Shown here: positions 16,090 to 25,171 of the stretch, piece after piece
How the letters are laid out: every line of letters begins with the position of its first letter
How positions within the stretch are numbered: position 1 is the first letter of the stretch
Assembly: GCA_964524835.1 (NCBI GenBank)
Contig: CAZGEG010000019.1
Coordinates: 1-64,000 of the forward strand
Reading direction: 5' to 3'
Source of the DNA: JACRCG01 sp964524835
Lineage (GTDB): Bacteria; Desulfobacterota; Desulfuromonadia; Geobacterales; Pseudopelobacteraceae
DNA length: 64,000 nucleotides
Position numbers and translations under genes: made by a program
Notes under the pieces: generated by a model
Databases searched by the model: none
The model's input: the letters and a program-made list of their open reading frames with translations, nothing else
What the model was told of the DNA's origin: nothing

Positions 16090-17670
16090 ATGCCAGAAGG
16101 AATCCGTAGACTCATAGAGCCTTTTCTAGCCCTTTCCCCGGGCAAACAGTTGCTGATCGCTGCAGTGGCTTTTATGTCTGCAGTCGCGTTCGCCATTCTG
16201 ATCTTTGTCGCAAACCGCACCGATTACCGCCCGCTCTTCACCAATCTTACCTCGGAAGATGCCGGGGAAATTGTCAAAAAACTAAAGGATGCCAAGACGC
16301 CCTACCAGATCACCCCGGATGGCAAGGGCATTCTTGTACCGTCCGACAAAGTATACGAACTCCGACTGACATTGGCTTCAGAGGGTATTCCCCAGGGGGG
16401 CGGCGTCGGCTTTGAAATATTTGACCGGAAGAACTTCGGCATGACGGAGTTTGTCCAGAAACTCAACTACCAGCGGGCTCTACAGGGTGAACTTTCCCGG
16501 ACGATAGCACAGCTGACCGGAGTCGAGCAGGCGCGCGTTCATCTGGTCATACCTGAAAAATCACTTTTCAAGGATAACGAGCGGCCGGCCACCGCCTCCA
16601 TCGTTCTCAAGATGAAATCAAACCGCGCCCTGCGGGATTCGGAGGTGCAGGGCGTCGTACACCTGGTCTCCGCCTCCATCGAGGGGATGGACCCTGAGCA
16701 TGTCACGGTGCTCGACAGTCGCGGCATGATTCTCAGCAAGGGGGGGAGCAGCGACGCGACATCCCGCATGACCACGGCCATGCAGGAAACCCAGCGGTCG
16801 TATGAAAAAAATGTTGAGGAGCGGCTCCAGTCTCTGCTTGACAGAATTGTCGGCGGAGGGAAATCGGTGGCGCGAGTTACCGCATCTTTCGATTTCAAGC
16901 AGGTTGAGCGGGTTGAGGAAAAATTTGATCCGGAATCGATTGCGGTCCGCAGCGAGCAGCGGACGGAGGAGAAGGGCTCTTCGTCCACCAGCAGTGCCGG
17001 TGTTCCCGGCGTACAGACCAACCTCGGGCGTACGACCGCAGGTGGTGGGGCAACCTCCGGCGGCGGCTCCAAAAATGACGAAACGCTTAATTACGAGGTA
17101 AGCCGCTCAACAGCCAAGATCATTGAACCGGTCGGGGCGCTCAGCAAAATATCCATCGCCGTTCTGGTTGACGGCAAGTATGAAGCGCCCGCGGCTGTCA
17201 AGGAGGGGCAGGCGGCCAAAGCAAAATATTCGCCTCGCTCGCCTGATGAACTGCAGAAAATAGAAACCCTGGTTAAAAGCGCCGTCGGCTTTAACCCTGA
17301 GCGTGGCGACCAGTTGACGGTCCAGAACATCCCGTTCCAGGAGACCGGTGAGGCGGGGAGCAGTGAAGTCGCAACCTGGTGGACAAACCCGTTTTTCATG
17401 TCGCTGGCAAAAAATCTGATGATCGGAATCGGTTTTCTGGTGCTGATCCTGTTTGTGATCCGTCCGCTTCTTGCCTCGCTGCGTCTGGTACGGCGTCCGA
17501 CACTTGAGAGTTTTGAAGCGCTCGGTACGGGCGGAGAGCAGTTGACGTCGGCGGAACGGGCGATGATCAACTCGCAGATGGTCGAGCAGCAGAGCCTGAT
17601 TGAACAGGCAAAGAAAGACCCGTACCAGGTCGCCCAGATATTGCAGAACTGGGTTGCCGAGGACAAGTAG
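16090..17670 (+). CDS. fliF: Flagellar MS-ring protein FliF
   Basis: A 526-residue inner-membrane ring protein. A first membrane helix (about residues 16-38: LLIAAVAFMSAVAFAILIFV) is followed by the ring-building YscJ-like domain (YRPLFTNLTSEDAGEIVKKL onward), a long periplasmic region, a second helix near 435-460 (LMIGIGFLVLILFVIRPLL) and a cytoplasmic tail that binds FliG. The frame reaches back to a TTG at 16066. The only good ribosome site, GAAAGGA (16068-16074), is 15 bases from the ATG at 16090 but 6 from an in-frame ATT at 16081. ATG was chosen because families start MPE-x-(I/L)-R here; the true start is slightly uncertain. Confidence 0.94.
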   Translation: MPEGIRRLIEPFLALSPGKQLLIAAVAFMSAVAFAILIFVANRTDYRPLFTNLTSEDAGEIVKKLKDAKTPYQITPDGKGILVPSDKVYELRLTLASEGIPQGGGVGFEIFDRKNFGMTEFVQKLNYQRALQGELSRTIAQLTGVEQARVHLVIPEKSLFKDNERPATASIVLKMKSNRALRDSEVQGVVHLVSASIEGMDPEHVTVLDSRGMILSKGGSSDATSRMTTAMQETQRSYEKNVEERLQSLLDRIVGGGKSVARVTASFDFKQVERVEEKFDPESIAVRSEQRTEEKGSSSTSSAGVPGVQTNLGRTTAGGGATSGGGSKNDETLNYEVSRSTAKIIEPVGALSKISIAVLVDGKYEAPAAVKEGQAAKAKYSPRSPDELQKIETLVKSAVGFNPERGDQLTVQNIPFQETGEAGSSEVATWWTNPFFMSLAKNLMIGIGFLVLILFVIRPLLASLRLVRRPTLESFEALGTGGEQLTSAERAMINSQMVEQQSLIEQAKKDPYQVAQILQNWVAEDK

Positions 17671-17736
17671 TTCCCAAAGTTATCTTCTGCGGGAATAAGC
17701 AGAATGTAACACTCATACATACGAAAAAGGGATGCG

Positions 17737-18729
17737 ATGACAGGTTCAGAAAAAGCCGCTATCTTGCTGCTCTACCTTGGTAATGATGTCACCGGCAAGG
17801 TTTTCGAGCATCTTGATGACACTGAAATAAAGAAAATAAGCAAAAGTATGGGCACACTCGGACATGTTTCGCGCGAGACGATCATGAATGTCGTCTCCGA
17901 TTTCACCACGGTGATTGACCCGGAAGCAGGCATTTTTTCTCAAGGGGATGAATTCGTCCTGAAAATTCTCGAGAAGGCCCTCGGTCCGGAAAAAGCCCAG
18001 ATGTTGATGGACGAACTGCAGGCCTCCAGTTACGGCGATCTGGTTGATATTCTCGCGAATATGGACTCGAAAAGCATTGCCAACTTCCTTTCTCAGGAAC
18101 ACCCCCAGACCATTGCGGTCATCCTTGCCAAACTCAAATCGAAGCAGACCAGCGAAATCATCAGCATCCTGCCGCAGGAACTGCAGGCAGAAGTGGTGCT
18201 GCGCATCGCCGATGTCGAACAGGTGTCGCCGGAAATTCTGAAAGAGATCGACGACGTAATGAAGCGGGAACTCAGTTCGATGGGGGGGACCCAGCGTTAT
18301 AAGGTCGGCGGTATTGATAAAGTCGTCGATATGTTCAATCACTTCGACCGCAGCAAGGAGAAGCAGATCCTCGACAAGCTGGACGTACTCAGCCCGCCGC
18401 TGTCGGAGATCATCCGCAAGCACCTCTTTACCTTCGAGGATGTCTTCGCCCTGGACGATCGAAGCATCCAGTCCGTCATGCGCGAGGTGTCGAACGACAC
18501 ATTGACGCTGGCCATGAAAACATCGCCGGATGAGGTCAAGGAAAAGATTTTCAAGAATATCTCCAGCCGTGCCGCAGACATGATCAAGGAAGACCTGGAG
18601 GTAATGGGGCCGGTGCGGCTTTCCGATGTTGAAAAGGCGCAGGGGGAAATCATCAAGATCGTGCGCAAAATGGAAGAGGAAGGGAAAATAGTGCTGGCCG
18701 GCCGGGGAAGTGAAGATGTCCTCGTCTAA
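17737..18729 (+). CDS. fliG: Flagellar motor switch protein FliG
   Basis: A 330-residue switch and torque protein. It begins MTGSEKAAILLLYLG and carries the middle-domain EHPQTIAVILAKL motif (about residues 120-132). The C-terminal domain has charged helices (LFTFEDVFALDDRSIQSVMREV, with torque-type residues) that face the stator. FliG binds the FliF tail and FliM. The ATG lies after AAAGGGA. The fliH start falls inside its last codons, so translation is coupled. Length is standard; nothing appears missing. Confidence 0.96.
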   Translation: MTGSEKAAILLLYLGNDVTGKVFEHLDDTEIKKISKSMGTLGHVSRETIMNVVSDFTTVIDPEAGIFSQGDEFVLKILEKALGPEKAQMLMDELQASSYGDLVDILANMDSKSIANFLSQEHPQTIAVILAKLKSKQTSEIISILPQELQAEVVLRIADVEQVSPEILKEIDDVMKRELSSMGGTQRYKVGGIDKVVDMFNHFDRSKEKQILDKLDVLSPPLSEIIRKHLFTFEDVFALDDRSIQSVMREVSNDTLTLAMKTSPDEVKEKIFKNISSRAADMIKEDLEVMGPVRLSDVEKAQGEIIKIVRKMEEEGKIVLAGRGSEDVLV

Positions 18730-19435
18730 GATCATAAAGCAGGCGGATCACGACAGTACCGGCGTATCGGAGTTCAGCTTCAGAATCATCGGGCAACCGG
18801 GTTCCGCCGTTCCTGCTTATCAGGGTTCGGGGGGCTTTGTTCCCTTTAACCCACAGTTCTCTGCCCGGAATGAGGAGCTTGATGTCCCGCCCCCTCTGAT
18901 TGAAATAACCGAAGATGACCTTAACCTGAAAATCAGCAATGCGTTCAATGCCGGCCTCAAAGATGGCAAGGATCTCGCCGAGCGCGGCCTCATCAATGTG
19001 TTCAGAATGCTGCGGGCTTCAAGTGAAACGATTCACAACCTGAGAGACAAAATAATCCGGGAATCGGAAGACGAATTGATCAAGCTGGTCATGCTCGTAG
19101 CCCGCAAGGTGATTCTGCGCGAGATAACCCAGGATCGTTCGATCCTGACCGGGGTTGTCCAGAATGCTCTCGCCGGACTGTCGGCCCGGGAAGAAATAAC
19201 CGTTCGCATCAATCCGGACGACTATCTGCTGGTTACCTCCGGACGTGATGATCTGCTGCACAACGAACTTCTTAATGAACGGCTGCTGCTCAAGCCGGAT
19301 CCGTCTGTCGCCGCCGGCTTCTGCCTTGTGGACACTGCAATGGGAACAATCGACGCATCCCTGGAAGGCCAGCTGGAGCAGCTGTACCGAAGCCTTCTTG
19401 AACAGCGCACCGCTGCCGCAGCTGAAGTTCCGTGA
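18716..19435 (+). CDS. fliH: Flagellar assembly protein FliH
   Basis: A 239-residue negative regulator of the FliI export ATPase. The N-terminal third is variable. The central part is helical, with AFNAGLKDGKDLAERGLINV, and the C-terminal half matches FliH/YscL (EDELIKLVMLVARKVILREI, then VRINPDDYLLV). It overlaps the end of fliG by 14 bases. GTG at 18710 and ATG at 18716 are both possible starts; ATG is preferred. Position between fliG and fliI supports the assignment even though FliH sequences vary greatly. Confidence 0.88.
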   Translation: MSSSKIIKQADHDSTGVSEFSFRIIGQPGSAVPAYQGSGGFVPFNPQFSARNEELDVPPPLIEITEDDLNLKISNAFNAGLKDGKDLAERGLINVFRMLRASSETIHNLRDKIIRESEDELIKLVMLVARKVILREITQDRSILTGVVQNALAGLSAREEITVRINPDDYLLVTSGRDDLLHNELLNERLLLKPDPSVAAGFCLVDTAMGTIDASLEGQLEQLYRSLLEQRTAAAAEVP

Positions 19436-19452
19436 CCCCGGCATGATGCGAT

Positions 19453-20772
19453 ATGCCTGATACGAAGCTCAATCTCAATAAATACCAGACGGCGCTTGCG
19501 GCAGCGAAGCCGGTCAGGCTGCATGGCAAGGTTACCCAGGTAGTCGGCCTCGTAATCGAGGGGTATTGTCCCGATACTTCGGTTGGCGCCATCTGTGAGA
19601 TAAAGCCGGTTGAAGGCGAACCGATTCCGGCCGAAGTGGTCGGTTTCCGCAACAACAAAACCCTGCTGATGCCGCTTGGCGAGTTGCGAGGGGTTGGTCT
19701 CGACAGCCTGATTTCGGTCAGGAGAGACAACGCCTCCCTGGGTGTCGGGCCGCTCATGCTGGGGCGGGTCATCGACGGGCTGGGCAATCCGATCGACGAC
19801 AAAGGGCTGATACATACGGAGGAGGAATATCCGATCTACGCGCTGCCGGTGAATCCGATGTCGCGCCCTCCGATCCGGAAACCGCTTGATCTCGGCATTC
19901 GCAGCATTAACGGCCTGCTGACCTGCGGGCAGGGGCAGCGGATCGGCATCATGGCCGGTTCCGGCGTCGGAAAGTCAACCCTGCTGGGAATGATAGCCCG
20001 CTATACGGAAGCCGATGTGAACGTCATCGCCCTGATCGGCGAGCGTGGTCGCGAACTGCGTGAGTTCATCGAAAAGGATCTGCAGGAGCAGGGGCTCAAA
20101 AAATCGGTTGTCGTCGTTGCAACATCGGATCAACCGCCTCTGGTAAGGATGCGCGGCGCCTACATTGCGACGACAATTGCGGAATATTTCAAAAATCAGG
20201 GGAAAAAGGTTCTGCTGATGATGGATTCGGCAACCCGTTTCGCGATGGCGATGCGTGAGGTCGGCCTTGCTATCGGCGAACCGCCTACCACCAAGGGGTA
20301 TACCCCCTCCGTGTTTGCCGCTCTGCCGAAACTGCTCGAACGGACGGGCAATTTCCCCGAGGGAAGCATCACCGCGCTCTACACGGTGCTGGTCGAGGGG
20401 GACGACTTCAATGAACCGATCTCCGATGCGATGCGCAGCATTCTGGACGGGCACATCGTGCTTTCCCGCGATCTGGCGGCCCGATCCATCTATCCGCCCA
20501 TCGATGTCCTGGCGAGCGCCAGCCGTGTCATGACCGATGTGGCATCGAAAGAACACCTGGAAGCGGCATCGAAGTTCAAGGAAGTGCTGGCAACCTTTCG
20601 CCAGTCCGAAGATCTCATAAATATCGGTGCGTACAAATCCGGGAGCAATCCCGGTATAGATTATGCTGTAGAGCATATTGCACAGATGCAGTCGTTCATG
20701 AAACAGTCGGTTCATGATCCGGTCATGCTGGAAGAGGCGGTACAGGATCTGAAGTTGATGTTTGAATCCTGA
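19453..20772 (+). CDS. fliI: Flagellum-specific export ATPase FliI
   Basis: A 439-residue F1-beta-like ATPase that powers or primes flagellar protein export at the inner membrane. Walker A is GSGVGKST near residue 171, followed by NVIALIGERGRELREFIE; Walker B is KKVLLMMDSATRFAMAMREVGLA, and GEPPTTKGYTPSVFAALPKL is the family signature. Length matches FliI. It starts 17 bases after fliH and precedes fliJ, reproducing the FliH-FliI-FliJ ATPase complex in order. A complete enzyme is expected. Confidence 0.97.
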   Translation: MPDTKLNLNKYQTALAAAKPVRLHGKVTQVVGLVIEGYCPDTSVGAICEIKPVEGEPIPAEVVGFRNNKTLLMPLGELRGVGLDSLISVRRDNASLGVGPLMLGRVIDGLGNPIDDKGLIHTEEEYPIYALPVNPMSRPPIRKPLDLGIRSINGLLTCGQGQRIGIMAGSGVGKSTLLGMIARYTEADVNVIALIGERGRELREFIEKDLQEQGLKKSVVVVATSDQPPLVRMRGAYIATTIAEYFKNQGKKVLLMMDSATRFAMAMREVGLAIGEPPTTKGYTPSVFAALPKLLERTGNFPEGSITALYTVLVEGDDFNEPISDAMRSILDGHIVLSRDLAARSIYPPIDVLASASRVMTDVASKEHLEAASKFKEVLATFRQSEDLINIGAYKSGSNPGIDYAVEHIAQMQSFMKQSVHDPVMLEEAVQDLKLMFES

Positions 20773-20802
20773 TTTCGGCTGCAAGTCGGGGAGTAACGGG
20801 CG

Positions 20803-21246
20803 ATGGCGAGCAAAATATTCGAACTGGAGCAGGTACTGGTCTACCGCCGCGAGATGGAAAAACTCCGCAAACAGGAGTATGCAACGGCGCAGCGGGGTCT
20901 TGCACAGGCCAATCAGGAATTGGAGCGCGAAGAAGATCTTGTCGAACTTTTGACACAGGAGTTTCAGAACTGCCATCAGGAGATCGGATGCATCGATGAC
21001 ATGCGGATGTATTCAGATTTTTTTGCCCGCAAGCGCGAAGAGATAAAGCTGCAGAAAGAGCGGATCGAGCACCTTGACCAGATCACAAACGAAAAAAGGT
21101 CCGACCTGCTGGAAGCGAGTAAGGAAAAAAAGGTGCTTGAGTCATTGAAAGAGAAAAAGGCGCTGGTTTTCCGGCAGGAAATGGCTACCAAGGAACGGAA
21201 TTTTCTCGACGAAATTTCCGTCCAGAAGAAGGTTAAACCGGCGTGA
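20803..21246 (+). CDS. fliJ: Flagellar export protein FliJ
   Basis: A 147-residue, almost entirely helical coiled-coil protein: FELEQVLVYRREMEKLRKQEY at the start and long heptad-like stretches to the end. FliJ is the central stalk of the FliI ATPase ring and binds FlhA. Sequence conservation is weak in this family, so the call leans on composition, length and its place right after fliI. The stop overlaps the GTG start of the next gene (GTGA). Confidence 0.88.
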   Translation: MASKIFELEQVLVYRREMEKLRKQEYATAQRGLAQANQELEREEDLVELLTQEFQNCHQEIGCIDDMRMYSDFFARKREEIKLQKERIEHLDQITNEKRSDLLEASKEKKVLESLKEKKALVFRQEMATKERNFLDEISVQKKVKPA

Positions 21247-21812
21247 TACGGAAAAGAATCCTATTAGCGGCTTGTGTGGCGGGGAGTGCCCTCGTCCTGT
21301 CACAGTTCCAGCTCCCCGCCGTCCTTGCCAGCTCTGCAGTTCAGAACGAAGCAGCGGCCAAGGATCAGGCAGGGGCGGGCAAGGAGAGCCCGGCGGCGGG
21401 TCACCAGCCTGTCAATGCGACCCGTGCAGCCCGCGAAGAAAAAGCTCTTCAGGATGCCCGTCGTCAGCAACTGGCCGAGAGGGAAGCGGTTCTGGCAGCC
21501 AAAGAGCAGGAGCTGAAAAAGCTGAGTGCGAAGATCGAGGCGCAGGTAAAAGCGCTCGAAGAGAGCAAGAAACGGCTTGACGAGTCACTGAAGCAAAAGA
21601 ATAAGACACTGGATGATAAACGCAAGAGGATGCTGGCGCTGCTCAAAAAAATGCGTCCGGAACAGGCGGGACAATTTCTCGGGAAGATGGAAGAAGTTGC
21701 CGTTATTTCAGTCCTGAACGATCTGGACAACAAGATGATACTGAAGTTGATGCCGTATCTCAATCAACCGATGGTTCTTAAGTGGATCAAGGATAATCTC
21801 GACAATTCATGA
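21243..21812 (+). CDS. MotE-like exported coiled-coil protein
   Basis: A 189-residue protein with a hydrophobic N-terminal export signal (ILLAACVAGSALVLS), an Ala-rich linker, a long coiled coil (about residues 70-130) and a C-terminal MgtE_N-like helical domain: MLALLKKMRPEQAGQFLGKM through WIKDNLDNS. This is the build of MotE, a periplasmic chaperone or stator partner of MotC in other bacteria, encoded in flagellar operons after fliJ. The start is the GTG overlapping the fliJ stop. I cannot separate MotE proper from other MgtE_N-like flagellar proteins by eye. Confidence 0.7.
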   Translation: MIRKRILLAACVAGSALVLSQFQLPAVLASSAVQNEAAAKDQAGAGKESPAAGHQPVNATRAAREEKALQDARRQQLAEREAVLAAKEQELKKLSAKIEAQVKALEESKKRLDESLKQKNKTLDDKRKRMLALLKKMRPEQAGQFLGKMEEVAVISVLNDLDNKMILKLMPYLNQPMVLKWIKDNLDNS

Positions 21813-21813
21813 A

Positions 21814-21846
21814 TTTTATGGACCGTTTCTGTCCACCTCCATAAAA
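21814..21846. terminator. Hairpin between motE-like gene and fliK
   Basis: TTTTATGGA (21814-21822) pairs perfectly with TCCATAAAA (21838-21846); an alternative inner stem GGAC/GTCC is also possible. No T-run follows, so it is better seen as an attenuator or processing site than a full terminator. Confidence 0.4.
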
Positions 21847-21874
21847 AATCCAGAGAGAAAGGAGGTGAAAAATA

Positions 21875-23932
21875 ATGACTAATGGACAGTTGAATGTAGT
21901 ATCAGTGCCTGCACTCATGCAGCCGGCAACTCAGGAACCAACCGCGCCTGCAGCCATGATGCCGGATGCTGCGCAGCAGGACGGCGGCGTTTTTGCCGGA
22001 TTATTGAACGAGATTCAATCGCTGGCAAAGTTGAAGACGGCAGCTGATTCCGGAGGGGCGGAGCAGCCTCTGGCCTGGATCGGGGAGGAACCGTTTCCTC
22101 GTGATCCCGGTGCAGAAATTCAAGCCGTTGATCTGTTGGCACTCTTCACCGTGTCACCACAGGCGATGTCTGCTTCAGACCCCGCCGCTCCAAAACCTGA
22201 AGAACCGGGAAAAACCGGAGCAGGGCCGCAGGACAACGAACCATCCGATGTTGCAGGCCAGATGGTCGTGGCAGCATACATGCAACCCGGCAGAATGCCG
22301 GAAGTCAATATCCCGACACCACGTCCCGTTGACATGTTCCAGAACGGAGCAGGAACTTCGGAACAACCCGCCATCATTGCCGCTTCTTCGGCTGAGAAAC
22401 GGGCGGTTCGCGCGACGGCAGATCCTCTGCCGGAAGCATCAGAATCATCTGCTGAAAAGGCGACGCTGAAACCTTCCGTGCAGCCCGCAGAAGGTCTGCA
22501 GCCCAGTCGTCAGCCTGAAACGATTCTGTTTTCAGCCCCTGGCCGGGAATCGCGCCCGGCTGCTGAAACCGGACAAGCAGCTCCACATTCGGTTCAGGCA
22601 GTACTGGCCGGCAGAACACCGGAAGCCGGCAAGCCGGTACAGCTTCCCGAAGAAAAGCTGCAGAACGGAACCGCGGTAACAGGCATCCCTGCTTTCAATA
22701 CCGCTCCGCAGATGGAGAAACAGACGGTACACGCGTCAGCAGCAGCGCAGCAACATCAGCCGGTGTCAGCTCAGGTATCACTTGCCGCCGGGCATCCGGC
22801 CGCCGGCGCAGCAGGAGGAGCGGCGACACCTGGCGCCATTCACCCGGCAGAACCCGACAGAACGTCGAACGTCAACAAACCGGCACCACGTCCCGTTGAT
22901 GTGCTGCAGAACGTAGCAACAGGATCAGATCAAGCGGTTCATATTTCCGTTTCAGTTGAAAAGAAGCAGGCAGGGCAGACGGTTCCTGGACCGGTACAAA
23001 TGCCTGTAACGCTTTCAGCGCAGGCTGCACCAGTCCCGGCACAACATGCCGATCCGGGCGCACCGGTACTAGATGCAGCAGCGGCATCGGAGATTGAGGC
23101 ACTCATCGCGCAACCCCGTCCGATTACCGCACTGACAGCAGCCGCAGCAGTTTCAAATGAAGATCGTACTGCACTTAAGGCAGCGGAACAACATGGGTTG
23201 CTGCAGCGGATTACCCCGGAACCGCAAATTGACAGGGTTCGGGGGGGCAATGGACAGAGCGTTGTCGGAGATCCGGCATCGTCCCTCCAGGCTACAGCGT
23301 CTGCCGGCGAATCAATGCCGGGTTCGGAGACGTTACACGGAAGCGGCAGCTATCAGGGGCTTCCTGATGGCGCAGCTGACAACCAGATGCAGCAACAGCA
23401 GATGAACGGGCAGTTGCAAGCCGATCAGCAAAGGGGCGCAACGACTTCAGCAAAAGTGGTTTCGGCAGAACCAATCCGCCAGGACATTCCTGAGCAGGTT
23501 ATGCAGCAGGTCAAGGAACGCCTGGTGCAGCACGAGGTCAAACCGGGGAACCAGCAGATCACGCTGACGCTTTCACCGGACACTCTCGGTGAGCTGAAAA
23601 TGAACCTGAATCTTCAGGGACAAAGACTTTCGGTTGAAATAGTGACCGAAAGCCGTGCAGTTCGCGACGCAATCGTGCAGCATACCGATGCACTCAAGGA
23701 ATCTCTGGCCCGCCAGAACATCACGATGGAATCTTTTGATGTCACCACCGGCGGAAAAGGGGCCGGTAACCAGGGACAGAACCAGAATGCCTGGAGGGAA
23801 CTGGCGAAACAGCAGCACCAGCAGCAATCATGGGCATCACCGCGGGGCTACCAGACCGCACAGTCCGACATCCCCTCCATGCCGCCGTATCAGAGGAATC
23901 AGGGACAGTCGATGCTCGACATTCACTATTGA
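21875..23932 (+). CDS. fliK: Flagellar hook-length control protein FliK
   Basis: A 685-residue protein with a long low-complexity Ala/Pro/Gln-rich N-terminal region (the ruler) and a C-terminal Flg_hook domain: QQITLTLSPDTLGELKMNL, then VEIVTESRAVRDAIVQHTDALKESL and NITMESFDV (about residues 565-625). FliK measures hook length and triggers the FlhB substrate switch. Two related blocks, IPTPRPVDMFQNGAGTSEQ (about 149) and KPAPRPVDVLQNVATGSDQ (about 334), show an internal duplication. The start has a near-perfect AAAGGAGGTGA site at 21858-21868. Length is large for FliK, as often in ruler regions. Confidence 0.9.
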   Translation: MTNGQLNVVSVPALMQPATQEPTAPAAMMPDAAQQDGGVFAGLLNEIQSLAKLKTAADSGGAEQPLAWIGEEPFPRDPGAEIQAVDLLALFTVSPQAMSASDPAAPKPEEPGKTGAGPQDNEPSDVAGQMVVAAYMQPGRMPEVNIPTPRPVDMFQNGAGTSEQPAIIAASSAEKRAVRATADPLPEASESSAEKATLKPSVQPAEGLQPSRQPETILFSAPGRESRPAAETGQAAPHSVQAVLAGRTPEAGKPVQLPEEKLQNGTAVTGIPAFNTAPQMEKQTVHASAAAQQHQPVSAQVSLAAGHPAAGAAGGAATPGAIHPAEPDRTSNVNKPAPRPVDVLQNVATGSDQAVHISVSVEKKQAGQTVPGPVQMPVTLSAQAAPVPAQHADPGAPVLDAAAASEIEALIAQPRPITALTAAAAVSNEDRTALKAAEQHGLLQRITPEPQIDRVRGGNGQSVVGDPASSLQATASAGESMPGSETLHGSGSYQGLPDGAADNQMQQQQMNGQLQADQQRGATTSAKVVSAEPIRQDIPEQVMQQVKERLVQHEVKPGNQQITLTLSPDTLGELKMNLNLQGQRLSVEIVTESRAVRDAIVQHTDALKESLARQNITMESFDVTTGGKGAGNQGQNQNAWRELAKQQHQQQSWASPRGYQTAQSDIPSMPPYQRNQGQSMLDIHY

Positions 23933-23950
23933 AAGCGAGGTGAGTAAGTA

Positions 23951-24613
23951 ATGGCAATTAGTACCATAGCAACTACAACCGATCCAACCGCAGCGGCCGC
24001 GGCAATGAAAAAATCCATGGGAATGAGCAAGGATGATTTCATGAAGCTGTTCATAGCCCAGCTGCAGTACCAGGATCCTTTGAAGCCGCAGGACCCGAGT
24101 GCGATGCTGGATCAACTCTCGCAGTTGTCCCTGGTGGAGCAGTCATACAACAGCAACACGGCACTGAAAAATCTGCTGACGGCCCAGAACAACTCCATCA
24201 GCCTGACCGCACTTTCGTTCATCGGCAAAGATGTCAAGGCAAGCGGCAACGTCGCTATCTTCGACGGCATCACCTCGACCTCACTGGAGTTCAATCTGCC
24301 GCTTTCGGCAGCGTCGACACAGGTCGCCATCGTTAACGAATCCGGTCAAACCGTCAGAACGGCAACACTCGGATCAAGCGGCGCAGGCGACAACAGCTTC
24401 TCCTGGGATGGCCGCGACAACAGCGGTGCATTGCTCCCCGCCGGGGCATACACGTTTACCGTCGCCGCTGCAGCAGCAAACGGCACTCCACTGACGGCAA
24501 CCACCTACACCACCGGACGGATCGATGGCGTCGACCTCGCCGGCAGCACACCACAACTGACCATCGGGGCTGTTTCCATAGCGCTGGCCGATGTTATCAG
24601 CGTGGGGGTGTAA
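23951..24613 (+). CDS. flgD: Flagellar hook assembly scaffold FlgD
   Basis: A 220-residue hook-cap protein. The N-terminal export and cap region has SKDDFMKLFIAQLQYQDPLKPQDPSAMLDQLSQLSLVEQ, the FlgD hallmark. The C-terminal part forms the FlgD Ig-like and tudor-like domains (FSWDGRDNSGALLPAGAYTF). FlgD caps the growing hook and is discarded afterwards. It sits between fliK and the TIGR02530 gene, 18 bases after the fliK stop, as in other Geobacter-type and Gram-positive flagellar operons. Intact. Confidence 0.95.
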   Translation: MAISTIATTTDPTAAAAAMKKSMGMSKDDFMKLFIAQLQYQDPLKPQDPSAMLDQLSQLSLVEQSYNSNTALKNLLTAQNNSISLTALSFIGKDVKASGNVAIFDGITSTSLEFNLPLSAASTQVAIVNESGQTVRTATLGSSGAGDNSFSWDGRDNSGALLPAGAYTFTVAAAAANGTPLTATTYTTGRIDGVDLAGSTPQLTIGAVSIALADVISVGV

Positions 24614-24615
24614 CG

Positions 24616-25002
24616 ATGATAGATCAGATTTTCATTCCGAATCCGGTTCAGCCGGGCAGGATTGATCGCCCGCTGCCGCAGAAACCGGCCGCCGGACAGA
24701 CTGCCGATTCTCAGTTTGCCCGGGTCCTGGATCAAAAGCTCCCGACCCAGGAAATCAGGTTTTCCCAGCACGCCCAGGATCGACTCAGGGCACGCAACAT
24801 AACCTTCTCAGCGGCCGACCTCGCCAGCCTTGAAGGGGCTGTCAACAGCGTCGCACAAAAGGGGGGGAAGGACTCGCTGGTCATGATGGGAGATTCAGCG
24901 CTGGTTGTCAGCATCAAAAACCGTACCGTGGTGACAGCCATGGACCGTACGCAGATGAAGGGGAATGTTTTTACCAACATCGATTCAGCAGTAGTTATTT
25001 AA
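24616..25002 (+). CDS. Flagellar operon protein, TIGR02530 family
   Basis: A 128-residue protein of the family found between flgD and flgE in many flagellar operons. Diagnostic stretch: IRFSQHAQDRLRARNITFS (about residues 47-65), then a beta-rich tail SLVMMGDSALVVSIKNRTVVTAMDR. It starts 2 bases after the flgD stop. The biochemical role is not known to me; constant placement suggests hook assembly. Family call is confident from the motif and position. Confidence 0.85.
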   Translation: MIDQIFIPNPVQPGRIDRPLPQKPAAGQTADSQFARVLDQKLPTQEIRFSQHAQDRLRARNITFSAADLASLEGAVNSVAQKGGKDSLVMMGDSALVVSIKNRTVVTAMDRTQMKGNVFTNIDSAVVI

Positions 25003-25010
25003 AGGCAATT

Positions 25011-25070
25011 TTGGATTTTGAATTATAAATTTTGATTTAATCTAAAATCCAACATTCAACATTCAACATT
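25011..25070. repeat. AT-rich inverted repeat plus short tandem repeat
   Basis: TTGGATTTTGAATTA (25011-25025) pairs with TAATCTAAAATCCAA (25038-25052) with two mismatches. It is followed by AACATTC repeated almost three times (25051-25070). The composition contrasts sharply with the flanking GC-rich genes, so it is probably a small dispersed repeat inserted before the hook gene. Confidence 0.55.
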
Positions 25071-25171
25071 GATTCACCGGGCTGGTCCTCCGAGAGGAAG
25101 CCCCGAAGCGCCGACCGATTGACGCGTTTCACCCAACCCACACTCTCTCACACATTCAAGGAGGCAACACA

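Noticed and set aside
17746..18735. 329-codon minus-strand frame opposite fliG
   Set aside because: Mirror image of a conserved gene; His/Asp/Leu-rich composition is a codon-bias shadow.
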